A stretch of 64,000 nt of DNA from NCBI RefSeq assembly GCF_900156725.1, contig NZ_FTOI01000002.1, positions 62,001 to 126,000 of the forward strand, written 5' to 3'. Numbering within the stretch: the first letter of the stretch is position 1; the number at the start of each line of letters is the position of its first letter. The notes under the pieces were generated by a model. The model made no database searches, was not told where the DNA came from, and saw nothing but the letters and a program-made list of their open reading frames with translations. This document shows positions 54,789 to 62,725 of the stretch, piece by piece. A program made the position numbers and the translations under genes. Source of the stretch: Kaistella chaponensis. GTDB lineage: Bacteria > Bacteroidota > Bacteroidia > Flavobacteriales > Weeksellaceae.

Positions 54789-56075
54789 ATGTCAGATAAC
54801 AAAGTTATATTAAACTATGATGGTAAAGCCTTTGAGTATCCTATCATAGAAAGTACAATCGGTGATAGAGGAATCGATATATCAAAACTAAGAGACCAAA
54901 CTGGATTAATTACTTTAGACTTAGGGTACAAAAATACAGGGGCAACTTTAAGCGATATTACCTATTTAGATGGTGACAATGGCGAATTATATTACAGAGG
55001 ATATCCTATCGAGCAAATTGCTGAGAAATCTAACTTTACAGAGGTTATTTACCTTTTGTTAAATGGCAGCTTGCCAACTGCAGATCAATTTTCAGGGTTC
55101 GAAAAAGGAATCAAAAAATACAATTTCGTGGCCGACGAAATGAAAAGATTAGTCGACGTTTTCCCTCGCTCAGCGCATCCGATGGGAGTTTTGTCTTCGT
55201 TAACTTCTGCCTTAACTGCTTTTAACCCAAAAGCTGTTGATGTATCCTCCAAAGAAGATATGGATCACGCTGCAGAAATGCTCGTTGCCAAATTTTCTCA
55301 TCTTTGCGCGTGGACTTACCGCAAAAAAATGGGACTTTCCATCAATCATGGCGATGACAGTTTGAATTATGTAGAAAATTTCTACAAAATGTGTTTCCGT
55401 CGTCCAAACCAAGAATTTCATTTAGATCCAGTGGTTGTTGGAGCTTTAGATAAATTGTTAATCCTTCACGCTGATCACGAGCAAAACTGTTCTACATCAA
55501 CAGTAAGAATGGTTGGTTCTGCTCACACTGGATTATTTGCTTCGGTGTCTGCAGGAATTTCTGCACTTTGGGGACCACTTCATGGTGGCGCCAATCAAGC
55601 AGTTATAGAGATGCTCGAAATGATCGAAAAAGATGGTGGAGACGTTGCTAAATATGTTGAAAAAGCTAAAAATAAAGACGATAACTTCCGTTTAATGGGA
55701 TTCGGACACAGAGTTTACAAAAACTTCGACCCAAGAGCTCGTATCATTAAAAAAGCAGCCGATGATATTTTTGCAGCTTTAGGAATTGAAGACAAAGCCT
55801 TAGATATCGCATTACAACTAGAAAAAGTAGCTCTAGAAGATGAGTATTTCATCGAAAGAAAACTCTATCCAAACGTAGATTTCTATTCCGGAATTATTTA
55901 CCGCGCTTTAGGAATCCCAACAGAAATGTTTACCGTAATGTTCGCTTTAGGACGTTTACCAGGATGGATTTCTCAATGGAAAGAAATGCGTTTGCATAAC
56001 GATCCAATCGGAAGACCAAGACAAATTTATCAAGGCTCACCAAAACGTGATTACGTTGACATGAACCAAAGATAA
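54789..56075 (+). CDS. gltA: Citrate synthase
   Basis: Type II (hexameric-type) citrate synthase of 428 residues, condensing acetyl-CoA and oxaloacetate. The N-terminal beta part (KVILNYDGKAFEYPIIESTI) is followed by the catalytic residues in LHADHEQNCSTSTVRMVGSA, SALWGPLHGGANQAVIEML and MGFGHRVYKNFDPRA, and by the Asp in YPNVDFYSGI. The PPGWISQW-like LGRLPGWISQWKEM is conserved. A terminator lies 20 nt after the stop. It is probably read with eno or from an unrecognised promoter in the 81-nt gap. Confidence 0.98.
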   Translation: MSDNKVILNYDGKAFEYPIIESTIGDRGIDISKLRDQTGLITLDLGYKNTGATLSDITYLDGDNGELYYRGYPIEQIAEKSNFTEVIYLLLNGSLPTADQFSGFEKGIKKYNFVADEMKRLVDVFPRSAHPMGVLSSLTSALTAFNPKAVDVSSKEDMDHAAEMLVAKFSHLCAWTYRKKMGLSINHGDDSLNYVENFYKMCFRRPNQEFHLDPVVVGALDKLLILHADHEQNCSTSTVRMVGSAHTGLFASVSAGISALWGPLHGGANQAVIEMLEMIEKDGGDVAKYVEKAKNKDDNFRLMGFGHRVYKNFDPRARIIKKAADDIFAALGIEDKALDIALQLEKVALEDEYFIERKLYPNVDFYSGIIYRALGIPTEMFTVMFALGRLPGWISQWKEMRLHNDPIGRPRQIYQGSPKRDYVDMNQR

Positions 56076-56094
56076 TTTCTAAAAATACCTACAA

Positions 56095-56128
56095 AATCCC
56101 TTTCAATTAAGTTTGAGAGGGATTTTTT
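56095..56128 (+). terminator. Rho-independent terminator of gltA
   Basis: AATCCCTTTCAA pairs with TTTGAGAGGGATT around a TTAAG loop, with a T-run behind. Confidence 0.9.
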
Positions 56129-56133
56129 ATTTA

Positions 56134-56254
56134 TTGGGCGCCTTTCCCGATAGTTATCGGGACCACCTTCCACTCCCGCTTTTTTGCCTTCAAAAATTCG
56201 TAAATAATTGGAATATTTAGGTTGGCAAAAAGAGCTCCGTTCAAGTTGGGGCGC
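56134..56254 (+). repeat. Intergenic repeat family C with a 16-bp palindrome
   Basis: Bounded by TTGGGCGCC and TTGGGGCGC. It contains the palindrome CCCGATAGTTATCGGG (56146-56161) and the pair TTTTTTGCC/GGCAAAAAGAG. It resembles the flavobacterial elements with CCCGATAGCTATCGGG I know from other genomes. The gene-free stretch 56076-56414 holds only the terminator and this element; 56255-56414 shows nothing else. Confidence 0.6.
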
Positions 56255-56414
56255 AGATTCCGCATCAAAACAAAATTTTAGCAAAATTGAAAATTTCTGT
56301 ATCTTAACCGCTAGAAAATAGTTAAATTTTCTAATCTAAATGAAGATGTTCTCAAATAGAAAAACCTTCAAATAAAATTTAGATGAATGTTAAAAAAATA
56401 AATTTTGCTCAAAA

Positions 56415-58904
56415 ATGAAACTAAAAAATTACATATACGGAGAATGGATCGAAGGATCAGGAAATGAAGTTCCACTTTATAACGCTGTAAATGGGGAACT
56501 TGTTGCAATTTCTGATACAGGTGGGATCAATTTTGAAGAAGTTTTAGATTTCGGAAGAACCGTTGGATACAAAAATTTAGCCTCCATGACTTTCTATGAC
56601 CGAGGTGAAATGTTGAAAAAAGTAGCTTTGTATTTATTAGAAAGAAAAAAAAAATATTACGATTTATCCTACAAAACCGGTGCAACTCACGCAGATTCTT
56701 GGGTCGATATTGAAGGAGGTTTCGGAACTTTTTTTACGTATTCAGGTTTGGCAAAAAGAATGTTGCCCAATACACCTTTTTGGGTCGATGGTGATACTCA
56801 GAAACTTTCAGCGAATGGAACTTTTTTAGGAACTCATATTTTAACGCCAAGTGAAGGCGTTTCTGTACAAATTAATGCTTACAACTTTCCGGTTTGGGGA
56901 ATGTTAGAGAAATTATCAACCTCACTTTTGGCAGGAGTACCTAGTATTGTAAAGCCTGCAACACCGGGATCCTATTTAACCAACGCTGTTTTTCAGGATA
57001 TGATCGAAAGTGGAATCCTTCCCGAAGGTGCGATACAATTGGTTTGTGGCGAACCAGGAAATATTCTTGATTATGTTCAAGATGGAGATTCTGTCCTTTT
57101 TACTGGGTCTGCTTCGACTGGAAAAAAATTGAAATCTTTACCTCAAATTTCGAGCAATGCAGTCCGCTTTAATATGGAAGCCGATTCGCTTAACTGTTCA
57201 ATCCTCGGTCGCGACGCAAAACCCGGAACACCAGAATTTGACTTGTTCATCAAAGAAGTCCGTACCGAAATGACCACTAAAGCCGGACAGAAATGTACCG
57301 CAATCCGAAGAATTATCGTTCCTGAAGATTTTGTAGGGGATGTTCAGAATGCATTAAGCAAAGCATTAGATAATACCAAAATCGGAAATCCTTTGAGCAG
57401 GGAAACCAGAATGGGATCCATTGTCGGTAAAAAAGAAATGGCTGTTTTGCAGGATAAAATAGAATTACTGAAACAAGAAACAGAACTCATCTATGATGGA
57501 AAACAAGAATTGGTAGATGCTGATTATGAAAATGGCGCGTTTATCACGCCAAAAGTTTTCTATAACGACAAACCATTTGAAAAAAACAGTTCGCACGAAG
57601 TCGAAGCTTTTGGTCCGGTTTCTACGATTATGCCTTATAAAGATGCCGAAGAAGCTGCAGCTTTAGCAAAACGCGGAAAAGGAAGTTTGGTTGGTTCCAT
57701 CATTTCTCACGATGAAAAATTTGTCGCAGAAACTGCCTGGAAAATGGCAACATCACACGGAAGAATTTTTGTTTTGAACCGCGATAATGCGAAAGAATCT
57801 ACCGGTCACGGTTCGCCTTTACCAACTTTAATGCACGGTGGTCCCGGAAGAGCAGGAGGTGGCGAAGAAATGGGTGGTTTAAATGGGCTTCACTTCTTTT
57901 TGCAAAAAACAGCAATACAAGGTTCACCAGATATTTTGACAGCGATCACGAAAATTTATCAACAAGGAGCAACCCAAAATTATTCGGATAAACATCCTTT
58001 CAGAAAATATTTCGAAGAAGTGGAAATCGGAGATTCGCTTGAAACCGCCGGAAGAACCGTGACCGATGCAGATATCGTGAATTTTTCTAATGTTTCTTGG
58101 GATCATTTTTATGCACACACCGATTCAACTTCTTTGAATGGAACCATCTTCGATAAAACGGTTGCTCATGGATATTTCATCCTATCCGCGGCTGCAGGAT
58201 TATTTGTTTCCGGAAAAAAAGGTCCTGTTATCGCCAATTATGGATTAGAAAATGCCAATTTTTTCAAACCCGTTTATGCAGGAGATACGATCACGGTTTA
58301 TTTGACCGCAAAAGAAAGAATCAACAAAGGAGTAAAAGGAAGAAACATTCCGAGTGGTGTGGTAAAATGGTTGGTTGAAGTGGTGAATCAAAGAGAAGAA
58401 ACCGTTTGTGTCGCCACAATTTTAACTTTAGTGGCAAAAAAATCACCCTTTATTAAAATTGATTACAAAGATTTTGCAAAAAGATTAAACAATTTAACGG
58501 AGAAATCTTTACCAAATTGGGGAAGAATGAAAGCTCAGGAAATGTTGGAACATCTAGAAACGACCATGAAATACAGCACCGGAGAATTAGAAACGACAGA
58601 ATGTAAAACTCCCGCTGAAAATTTAGAAATGTATCAGGATTCGCTTTACAACTTTAGAAAAATGCCAAAAGATTTCCCTGCTCCTTTTTTAGAAGAAGGA
58701 AAATTGCCGGAGTTGAAATATAAAAATTTAGAAGAAGCTAAAACTCATTTCATAGAATCGGTGAAGAATTATCTAATTTATTACCGAGAAAATCCAGAAG
58801 CTGAGCATTTGCATTTTGTCTTCGGAACTTTAAATAAAGAAATGATGGAATTGTTCCACCAAAAGCATGTGACGCATCATTTTGAGCAGTTTGGTTTGGT
58901 GTAA
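56415..58904 (+). CDS. paaZ: PaaZ-type aldehyde dehydrogenase/enoyl-CoA hydratase fused to a DUF1569 domain
   Basis: PaaZ opens oxepin-CoA and oxidises the resulting aldehyde in phenylacetate breakdown. The ALDH domain covers residues about 1-515 with E255 (NMEADS) and catalytic C294 (GQKCTAI), matching E256/C295 of E. coli PaaZ. The MaoC-like hydratase domain covers about 530-675 with D563 and H568 (DHFYAHTD), matching D561/H566. E. coli PaaZ ends at 681 residues; here about 150 residues follow (PNWGRMKAQEMLEHLETTMK to HHFEQFGLV), a DUF1569, DinB-like helical domain with His residues. An enoyl-CoA hydratase lies downstream, but the ring-epoxidase genes paaABCDE are not in the window. Confidence 0.93.
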   Translation: MKLKNYIYGEWIEGSGNEVPLYNAVNGELVAISDTGGINFEEVLDFGRTVGYKNLASMTFYDRGEMLKKVALYLLERKKKYYDLSYKTGATHADSWVDIEGGFGTFFTYSGLAKRMLPNTPFWVDGDTQKLSANGTFLGTHILTPSEGVSVQINAYNFPVWGMLEKLSTSLLAGVPSIVKPATPGSYLTNAVFQDMIESGILPEGAIQLVCGEPGNILDYVQDGDSVLFTGSASTGKKLKSLPQISSNAVRFNMEADSLNCSILGRDAKPGTPEFDLFIKEVRTEMTTKAGQKCTAIRRIIVPEDFVGDVQNALSKALDNTKIGNPLSRETRMGSIVGKKEMAVLQDKIELLKQETELIYDGKQELVDADYENGAFITPKVFYNDKPFEKNSSHEVEAFGPVSTIMPYKDAEEAAALAKRGKGSLVGSIISHDEKFVAETAWKMATSHGRIFVLNRDNAKESTGHGSPLPTLMHGGPGRAGGGEEMGGLNGLHFFLQKTAIQGSPDILTAITKIYQQGATQNYSDKHPFRKYFEEVEIGDSLETAGRTVTDADIVNFSNVSWDHFYAHTDSTSLNGTIFDKTVAHGYFILSAAAGLFVSGKKGPVIANYGLENANFFKPVYAGDTITVYLTAKERINKGVKGRNIPSGVVKWLVEVVNQREETVCVATILTLVAKKSPFIKIDYKDFAKRLNNLTEKSLPNWGRMKAQEMLEHLETTMKYSTGELETTECKTPAENLEMYQDSLYNFRKMPKDFPAPFLEEGKLPELKYKNLEEAKTHFIESVKNYLIYYRENPEAEHLHFVFGTLNKEMMELFHQKHVTHHFEQFGLV

Positions 58905-58930
58905 TCAATAATATCAACAAGACTTGTTTT

Positions 58931-58973
58931 GAAGATTATAGCACACGGATCACACGGATTTGCACAGATTTTT
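58931..58973 (+). repeat. Left flanking repeat of the GxxExxY cassette
   Basis: Contains ACACGGATCACACGGATTTG and GCACAGATTTTTTT. Its reverse complement shares AAATCTGTGCAAA with the right flank at 59382-59433, so the gene is bracketed by imperfect inverted repeats. Confidence 0.65.
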
Positions 58974-58998
58974 TTAATGGTATTAAAGTCTAAATCGA

Positions 58999-59379
58999 AT
59001 GACAGAAAATGAGTTGACATACGCAATCCGAAAAGGAATTTTTGCAGTGTATAATACGCTTGGTTCAGGATTATTAGAAAGTGTTTATGAAAAAGCACTT
59101 ATAATAGAATTGGAAGAACAGGGTTTAACTGTTCAATATCAATATCCAATTTCGGTTTTCTACAAATCAATTGATTTAGGTTTAGGATTTCGTGCAGATA
59201 TTTTGGTAGAAGAACAAATTATCATTGAAGTTAAGTCGGTTGTTGAACTTGCTCCAATACATCATAAACAATTACTTAACTATTTGAAATTGACAGATCT
59301 TCATTTAGGATTGTTGGTGAATTTTAATACAAATGATATACAAAGTAACATTGTAAGAATTATAAACGGATATCGATAA
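58999..59379 (+). CDS. GxxExxY protein
   Basis: A 126-residue protein of the GxxExxY family (TIGR04256), here as GSGLLESVYEKAL at about residue 22. The centre ELEEQGLTVQYQYPISVFYK, GFRADILVEEQIIIEVKSV has a D-x(n)-E-x-K arrangement, like a PD-(D/E)xK nuclease fold. LLNYLKLTDLHLGLLVNFN is the usual C-terminal block. The family is scattered over many phyla, often flanked by CACAGATT-type repeats as here. Function unknown; a mobile, possibly nucleic-acid related role is suspected. Confidence 0.92.
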   Translation: MTENELTYAIRKGIFAVYNTLGSGLLESVYEKALIIELEEQGLTVQYQYPISVFYKSIDLGLGFRADILVEEQIIIEVKSVVELAPIHHKQLLNYLKLTDLHLGLLVNFNTNDIQSNIVRIINGYR

Positions 59380-59381
59380 GA

Positions 59382-59433
59382 AAATCTGTGAAATCTGTGC
59401 AAAATAAAATCCACAGATTTAACAGATTTACAT
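59382..59433 (+). repeat. Right flanking repeat of the GxxExxY cassette
   Basis: AAATCTGTGAAATCTGTGCA followed by ATCCACAGATTTAACAGATT: short units on both strands. It starts 2 nt after the GxxExxY stop and ends before the GTG of the next gene. Confidence 0.7.
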
Positions 59434-59450
59434 AGAAAAATAAAAAATCA

Positions 59451-60143
59451 GTGAAAAAAACATTCGGCGAAAAAGTAGTTGCGTTTAACAAAAAATTAAA
59501 ATTTTCCGGAAATCTTCCCGAAGGTTTTGAGGTGATGAATCCTTTTTTTGATAATCCGGAAACGATTAAAGTGATGTCCAAATTTTATCAGAAGTTTTAC
59601 AATGATTATCATCAAAGAAAATTTGTCATCGGAATCAATCCAAGTCGTCATGGAGCAGGAGTTACAGGAATTCCTTTCACCGATACCAAAAGATTGGAAA
59701 CCATGTGCGGAATTGAAATGAAAACCGCTCATACGCATGAAATTTCGTCTGTATTTTTCTATGATGTGATTGAAAATTTTGGCGGATCAGAAATTTTTTA
59801 TAAAAAATTCTACATTAATTCCCTGTTTCCTTTGGCAATTATTCGAAAGACCTTAAAAGGTAATTTAAACGCCAATTATTATGATGATAAAGATCTTTTC
59901 GACGCTGTAAAACCCTTTATGATTCAAAGTTTAAAAGATCATATTGATTTAGGTTTAGATACTTCGGAAGTCTTTATTTTAGGAAAAAAGAATGCCACTT
60001 TCATTGGTAAAATTAATAGTCAGGAGAAATTTTTCGAGAAAATGACGGTTTTGGAACATCCGAGATACATCCAACAATATAAAATTAAAGAAAAACAATT
60101 ATACATCGACAAATATTTAATCGCACTAAATAAAGCAATATGA
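59451..60143 (+). CDS. SMUG2-like uracil-DNA glycosylase family protein
   Basis: A 230-residue protein of the DUF4918/SMUG2 type, predicted to excise uracil or damaged pyrimidines. FVIGINPSRHGAGVTGIPFT at about residue 62 corresponds to the active-site GMNPGPxGMxQTGVPFG of SMUG enzymes, and LEHPRY near residue 203 to the HPSPR-like loop with its His. The start is GTG at 59451; no ATG gives the full N-terminus. The end overlaps the next gene start by 4 nt, so it is coupled with the enoyl-CoA hydratase. Substrate is inferred from the family. Confidence 0.82.
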   Translation: MKKTFGEKVVAFNKKLKFSGNLPEGFEVMNPFFDNPETIKVMSKFYQKFYNDYHQRKFVIGINPSRHGAGVTGIPFTDTKRLETMCGIEMKTAHTHEISSVFFYDVIENFGGSEIFYKKFYINSLFPLAIIRKTLKGNLNANYYDDKDLFDAVKPFMIQSLKDHIDLGLDTSEVFILGKKNATFIGKINSQEKFFEKMTVLEHPRYIQQYKIKEKQLYIDKYLIALNKAI

Positions 60144-60907
60144 ACAACGGATTTGTAAATTCAGAACTTAAAAATAACATTTCAACCATCATTTTCGGAA
60201 CCCCGAAAAGCAATTCTCTACCCGGAGAAATTTTAGAAAAATTAGCGCAAACCATTTTAGATGAAGGGTCAAAAAAGGAAGTGAAAGCTATTCTTTTAAA
60301 ATCAGAAGGCGACAAATCATTTTGTGCAGGTGCAAGTTTCGACGAGTTGTTGGAAATTGAAGAACTGGAAAAATCAAAAATATTCTTCGGTGGTTTTGCT
60401 AAAGTTTTAAACGCCATGAGATCTTGCGGAAAATTAGTCATTGTAAGAGTTCAGGGAAAAACAACAGGAGGTGGCGTTGGAATTGCTTGTGCCGCAGATT
60501 ATTGTTTCGCTACAAAAGATTCCGCTTTGGCTTTAACAGAACTGAATTTAGGAATTGGACCTTTCGTAATCGGGCCTTTTGTTGAAAGAAAAGTCGGAAA
60601 ATCGGCTTATTCAGCGATGTCGATTGATGCAGATTTTCGCAGTGCAGATTGGTGCGAAAAACACGATGTTTATCATTCCGTCTCAGAAAATATTGAAATA
60701 ATGGATGTTGAAATTAATGCTTTCATGGAAAAATTATCCACCAGAAGTTCAGACGCTTTGGCTTTAATTAAAAAAGTTTCGTGGGAAGGAACCGAACATT
60801 TTGAACAATTGATGCCGGAAAGAATTTTGATGAGCGCTTCTTTAATTTTAGAGGATTCTGCCAAAGAAAATATCGGAAAAATTAAAGAAAGACTTCGGGC
60901 AAAATAA
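60140..60907 (+). CDS. Enoyl-CoA hydratase/isomerase family protein
   Basis: A 255-residue crotonase-fold protein. FCAGASFDELLEI and KTTGGGVGIACAADYCFAT are the two oxyanion-hole segments; the Glu in LALTELNLGIGPFVIGPFVE is placed as in hydratases. The first 25 residues (IIFGTPKSNSLPGEILEKLA) are typical too. It could act with PaaZ, as PaaF/PaaG do, but it is separated from paaZ by two unrelated genes, so this is only positional inference. It overlaps the preceding gene by 4 nt. Confidence 0.9.
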   Translation: MNNGFVNSELKNNISTIIFGTPKSNSLPGEILEKLAQTILDEGSKKEVKAILLKSEGDKSFCAGASFDELLEIEELEKSKIFFGGFAKVLNAMRSCGKLVIVRVQGKTTGGGVGIACAADYCFATKDSALALTELNLGIGPFVIGPFVERKVGKSAYSAMSIDADFRSADWCEKHDVYHSVSENIEIMDVEINAFMEKLSTRSSDALALIKKVSWEGTEHFEQLMPERILMSASLILEDSAKENIGKIKERLRAK

Positions 60908-60914
60908 GGGATCA

Positions 60915-61646
60915 ATGGCAAATTTGAACAAAACCGTCTTAATTCTGGGAGCTAATTCAGATGTTGCCAAACAATGTATTTTGCAATATCTGGAAAGGGG
61001 ATTTTCGATAATCGCGGCTTCCAGAGATCTCAGTTCTTTAGCAGAATTTGTAAGTGAAAATAAGATTAATTCTTCGAAAATAACCCTTATAGCTTTCGAT
61101 GCTGCGGATTTTTCTTCCCATCAAAATTTTTATGATGAACTTCCTGTAAAACCCAATATCGTGATTTACGCTGCTGGTTTTTTGGTCGAAAATAAGGATG
61201 CGCTTCAGAATTTCGAAAGTGCAAAAAGAATGATGGAGGTGAATTACATGGGCGCAGTTTCTATTCTGAATATTGTTGCGATGGATCAATCCAATAAAAA
61301 TTTAGAGAGAATTGTTGGTTTATCGTCACTTTCTGGAGTTCGTGGTCGGAAAAGCAATTTCATTTACGGAAGTACGAAATCAGCTTTCACCCAATATTTA
61401 GCGGGACTTCGTCAGGAATTATCTTCAAGAAAAATTATCGTTAATGTTTTGGTGAGCGGTTATATTAACACTAAAATTAACGAAGGTTTGGAACTGAATA
61501 AAAACCTTTTGATGGAACCGGATTATGTGGCAGAACACATTGTAAACGCAGGAAATTCTTTTTCAATCGTTCCCAATTTTAAGTGGAAAATCATTTACCA
61601 CATTTTAAAATTATTACCGGAAAGTTTAGTTTCAAAATTACCTTAA
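60915..61646 (+). CDS. SDR family oxidoreductase
   Basis: A 243-residue SDR. The cofactor loop is atypical, GANSDVA at residues 12-18, as in DprE2-like and related SDRs, rather than TGxxxGIG. YAAG, GLSSLSGVRG (Ser) and YGSTKSAFTQYLAGL (Tyr and Lys) complete the active site. Starts 7 nt after the enoyl-CoA hydratase, so it is probably co-transcribed; substrate unknown. The end is followed by a bidirectional terminator. Confidence 0.88.
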   Translation: MANLNKTVLILGANSDVAKQCILQYLERGFSIIAASRDLSSLAEFVSENKINSSKITLIAFDAADFSSHQNFYDELPVKPNIVIYAAGFLVENKDALQNFESAKRMMEVNYMGAVSILNIVAMDQSNKNLERIVGLSSLSGVRGRKSNFIYGSTKSAFTQYLAGLRQELSSRKIIVNVLVSGYINTKINEGLELNKNLLMEPDYVAEHIVNAGNSFSIVPNFKWKIIYHILKLLPESLVSKLP

Positions 61647-61650
61647 AAAA

Positions 61651-61683
61651 AAGCGGAAAAATTAATCTTCCGCTTCTTTTTTT
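61651..61683. terminator. Bidirectional Rho-independent terminator
   Basis: AAGCGGAA and TTCCGCTT form the stem around AAATTAATC, with A-run before and T-run after. The Fic gene stop lies in this hairpin. Confidence 0.88.
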
Positions 61684-62636
61684 AGAACTCTTTTGCGATC
61701 ACGATTTTCGATGTAATCCAAAACCGCATCTTTCGTAGTGAGCCAATTTCTGCCTTCTTTAAATGCATCTATTTTTCCTTTTCTGGCCAATAAACTCACG
61801 TATTCTTGCCCATAAGGAACATCGGGTTCATTCACGATATCTGTAATGCTTTGATATTGGTCGTAAGTGTTGTTAAGATTCCCTAAATAAATATCTAGGG
61901 TTCGCTCAACTGCTTGTAAAATCAGGAGCACCAATTTAGAATAATCCTGATTATTCGCTTGGTTCAATGCATCGTAATATTTCTTGCGGTCATTTTTTAA
62001 AATAATTGCAGGCGGAAAACCACTTTTCATTAAGATTAAATTTAAAAGCAGCCTTGCTGTTCTTCCATTCCCATCAAAAAAGGGATGAATCCAAGCAAAT
62101 CGATGATGAAAAATAGCTGATCTTATCAAAATATCCACTTCTGAATCGTTTGCAAAATCGATCAGTTCACTCACAAACTCATCAACTTTCAAAGCATTCG
62201 GCGGAACGAAATTCGCACCAGAGATCCGAACACCCGAAGTTCTGTATTTTCCAGCAAAATCCTTTTCTATTTTTTGCAAGACAAGATGATGAATACTCAA
62301 AATATCTAATTTATTCAGGACATATTCATTTGAAGCAAGGGATTCTACAAATTCGATGGCTTCTTGGTGATTCACGACTTCAAAATGTTCCCGAAGTGAT
62401 TTTCCTTTAATGGTAAATCCATCTTCGATCACCATTTTTGTTTCTTGAAGTGTTAAAGTATTTCCTTCAATACTATTTGAATTATAAGTCCACTCTATAC
62501 TCAAACTGTCTTTAATGCTTTTCAAAACATAGCTCGGAATTGGGCGTTTTTTATCCAGTTCACGTTTTTTTTCGTGAATTCTTTCGAGTTGTTTTTCTAA
62601 ACCTTCAAAGTAATATGGATATACTTGCCACTTCAT
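61662..62636 (-). CDS. Fic domain protein with N-terminal inhibitory helix
   Basis: A 324-residue Fic protein, probably an AMPylating enzyme. The catalytic motif HPFFDGNGRTAR is at residues 184-195 with the essential His184 and Arg. Residues 53-58 read SNSIEG, the (S/T)xxxE(G/N) inhibitory motif of class II Fic proteins, so activity is expected to be self-repressed through Glu57. After about residue 250 comes a winged-helix-like C-terminal region with DAFKEGRNWLTTKDAVLDYI, which could bind DNA. No antitoxin gene is adjacent. The target is unknown. Confidence 0.93.
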   Translation of the reverse strand: MKWQVYPYYFEGLEKQLERIHEKKRELDKKRPIPSYVLKSIKDSLSIEWTYNSNSIEGNTLTLQETKMVIEDGFTIKGKSLREHFEVVNHQEAIEFVESLASNEYVLNKLDILSIHHLVLQKIEKDFAGKYRTSGVRISGANFVPPNALKVDEFVSELIDFANDSEVDILIRSAIFHHRFAWIHPFFDGNGRTARLLLNLILMKSGFPPAIILKNDRKKYYDALNQANNQDYSKLVLLILQAVERTLDIYLGNLNNTYDQYQSITDIVNEPDVPYGQEYVSLLARKGKIDAFKEGRNWLTTKDAVLDYIENRDRKRVLKKEAED

Positions 62637-62725
62637 CCCACAAATGTACTGCTTTTTTTATAAGCTCGTATATACTACTATATTTTTCTATACGATATTA
62701 AGATTTTTAGCAGATTTATATTTTT

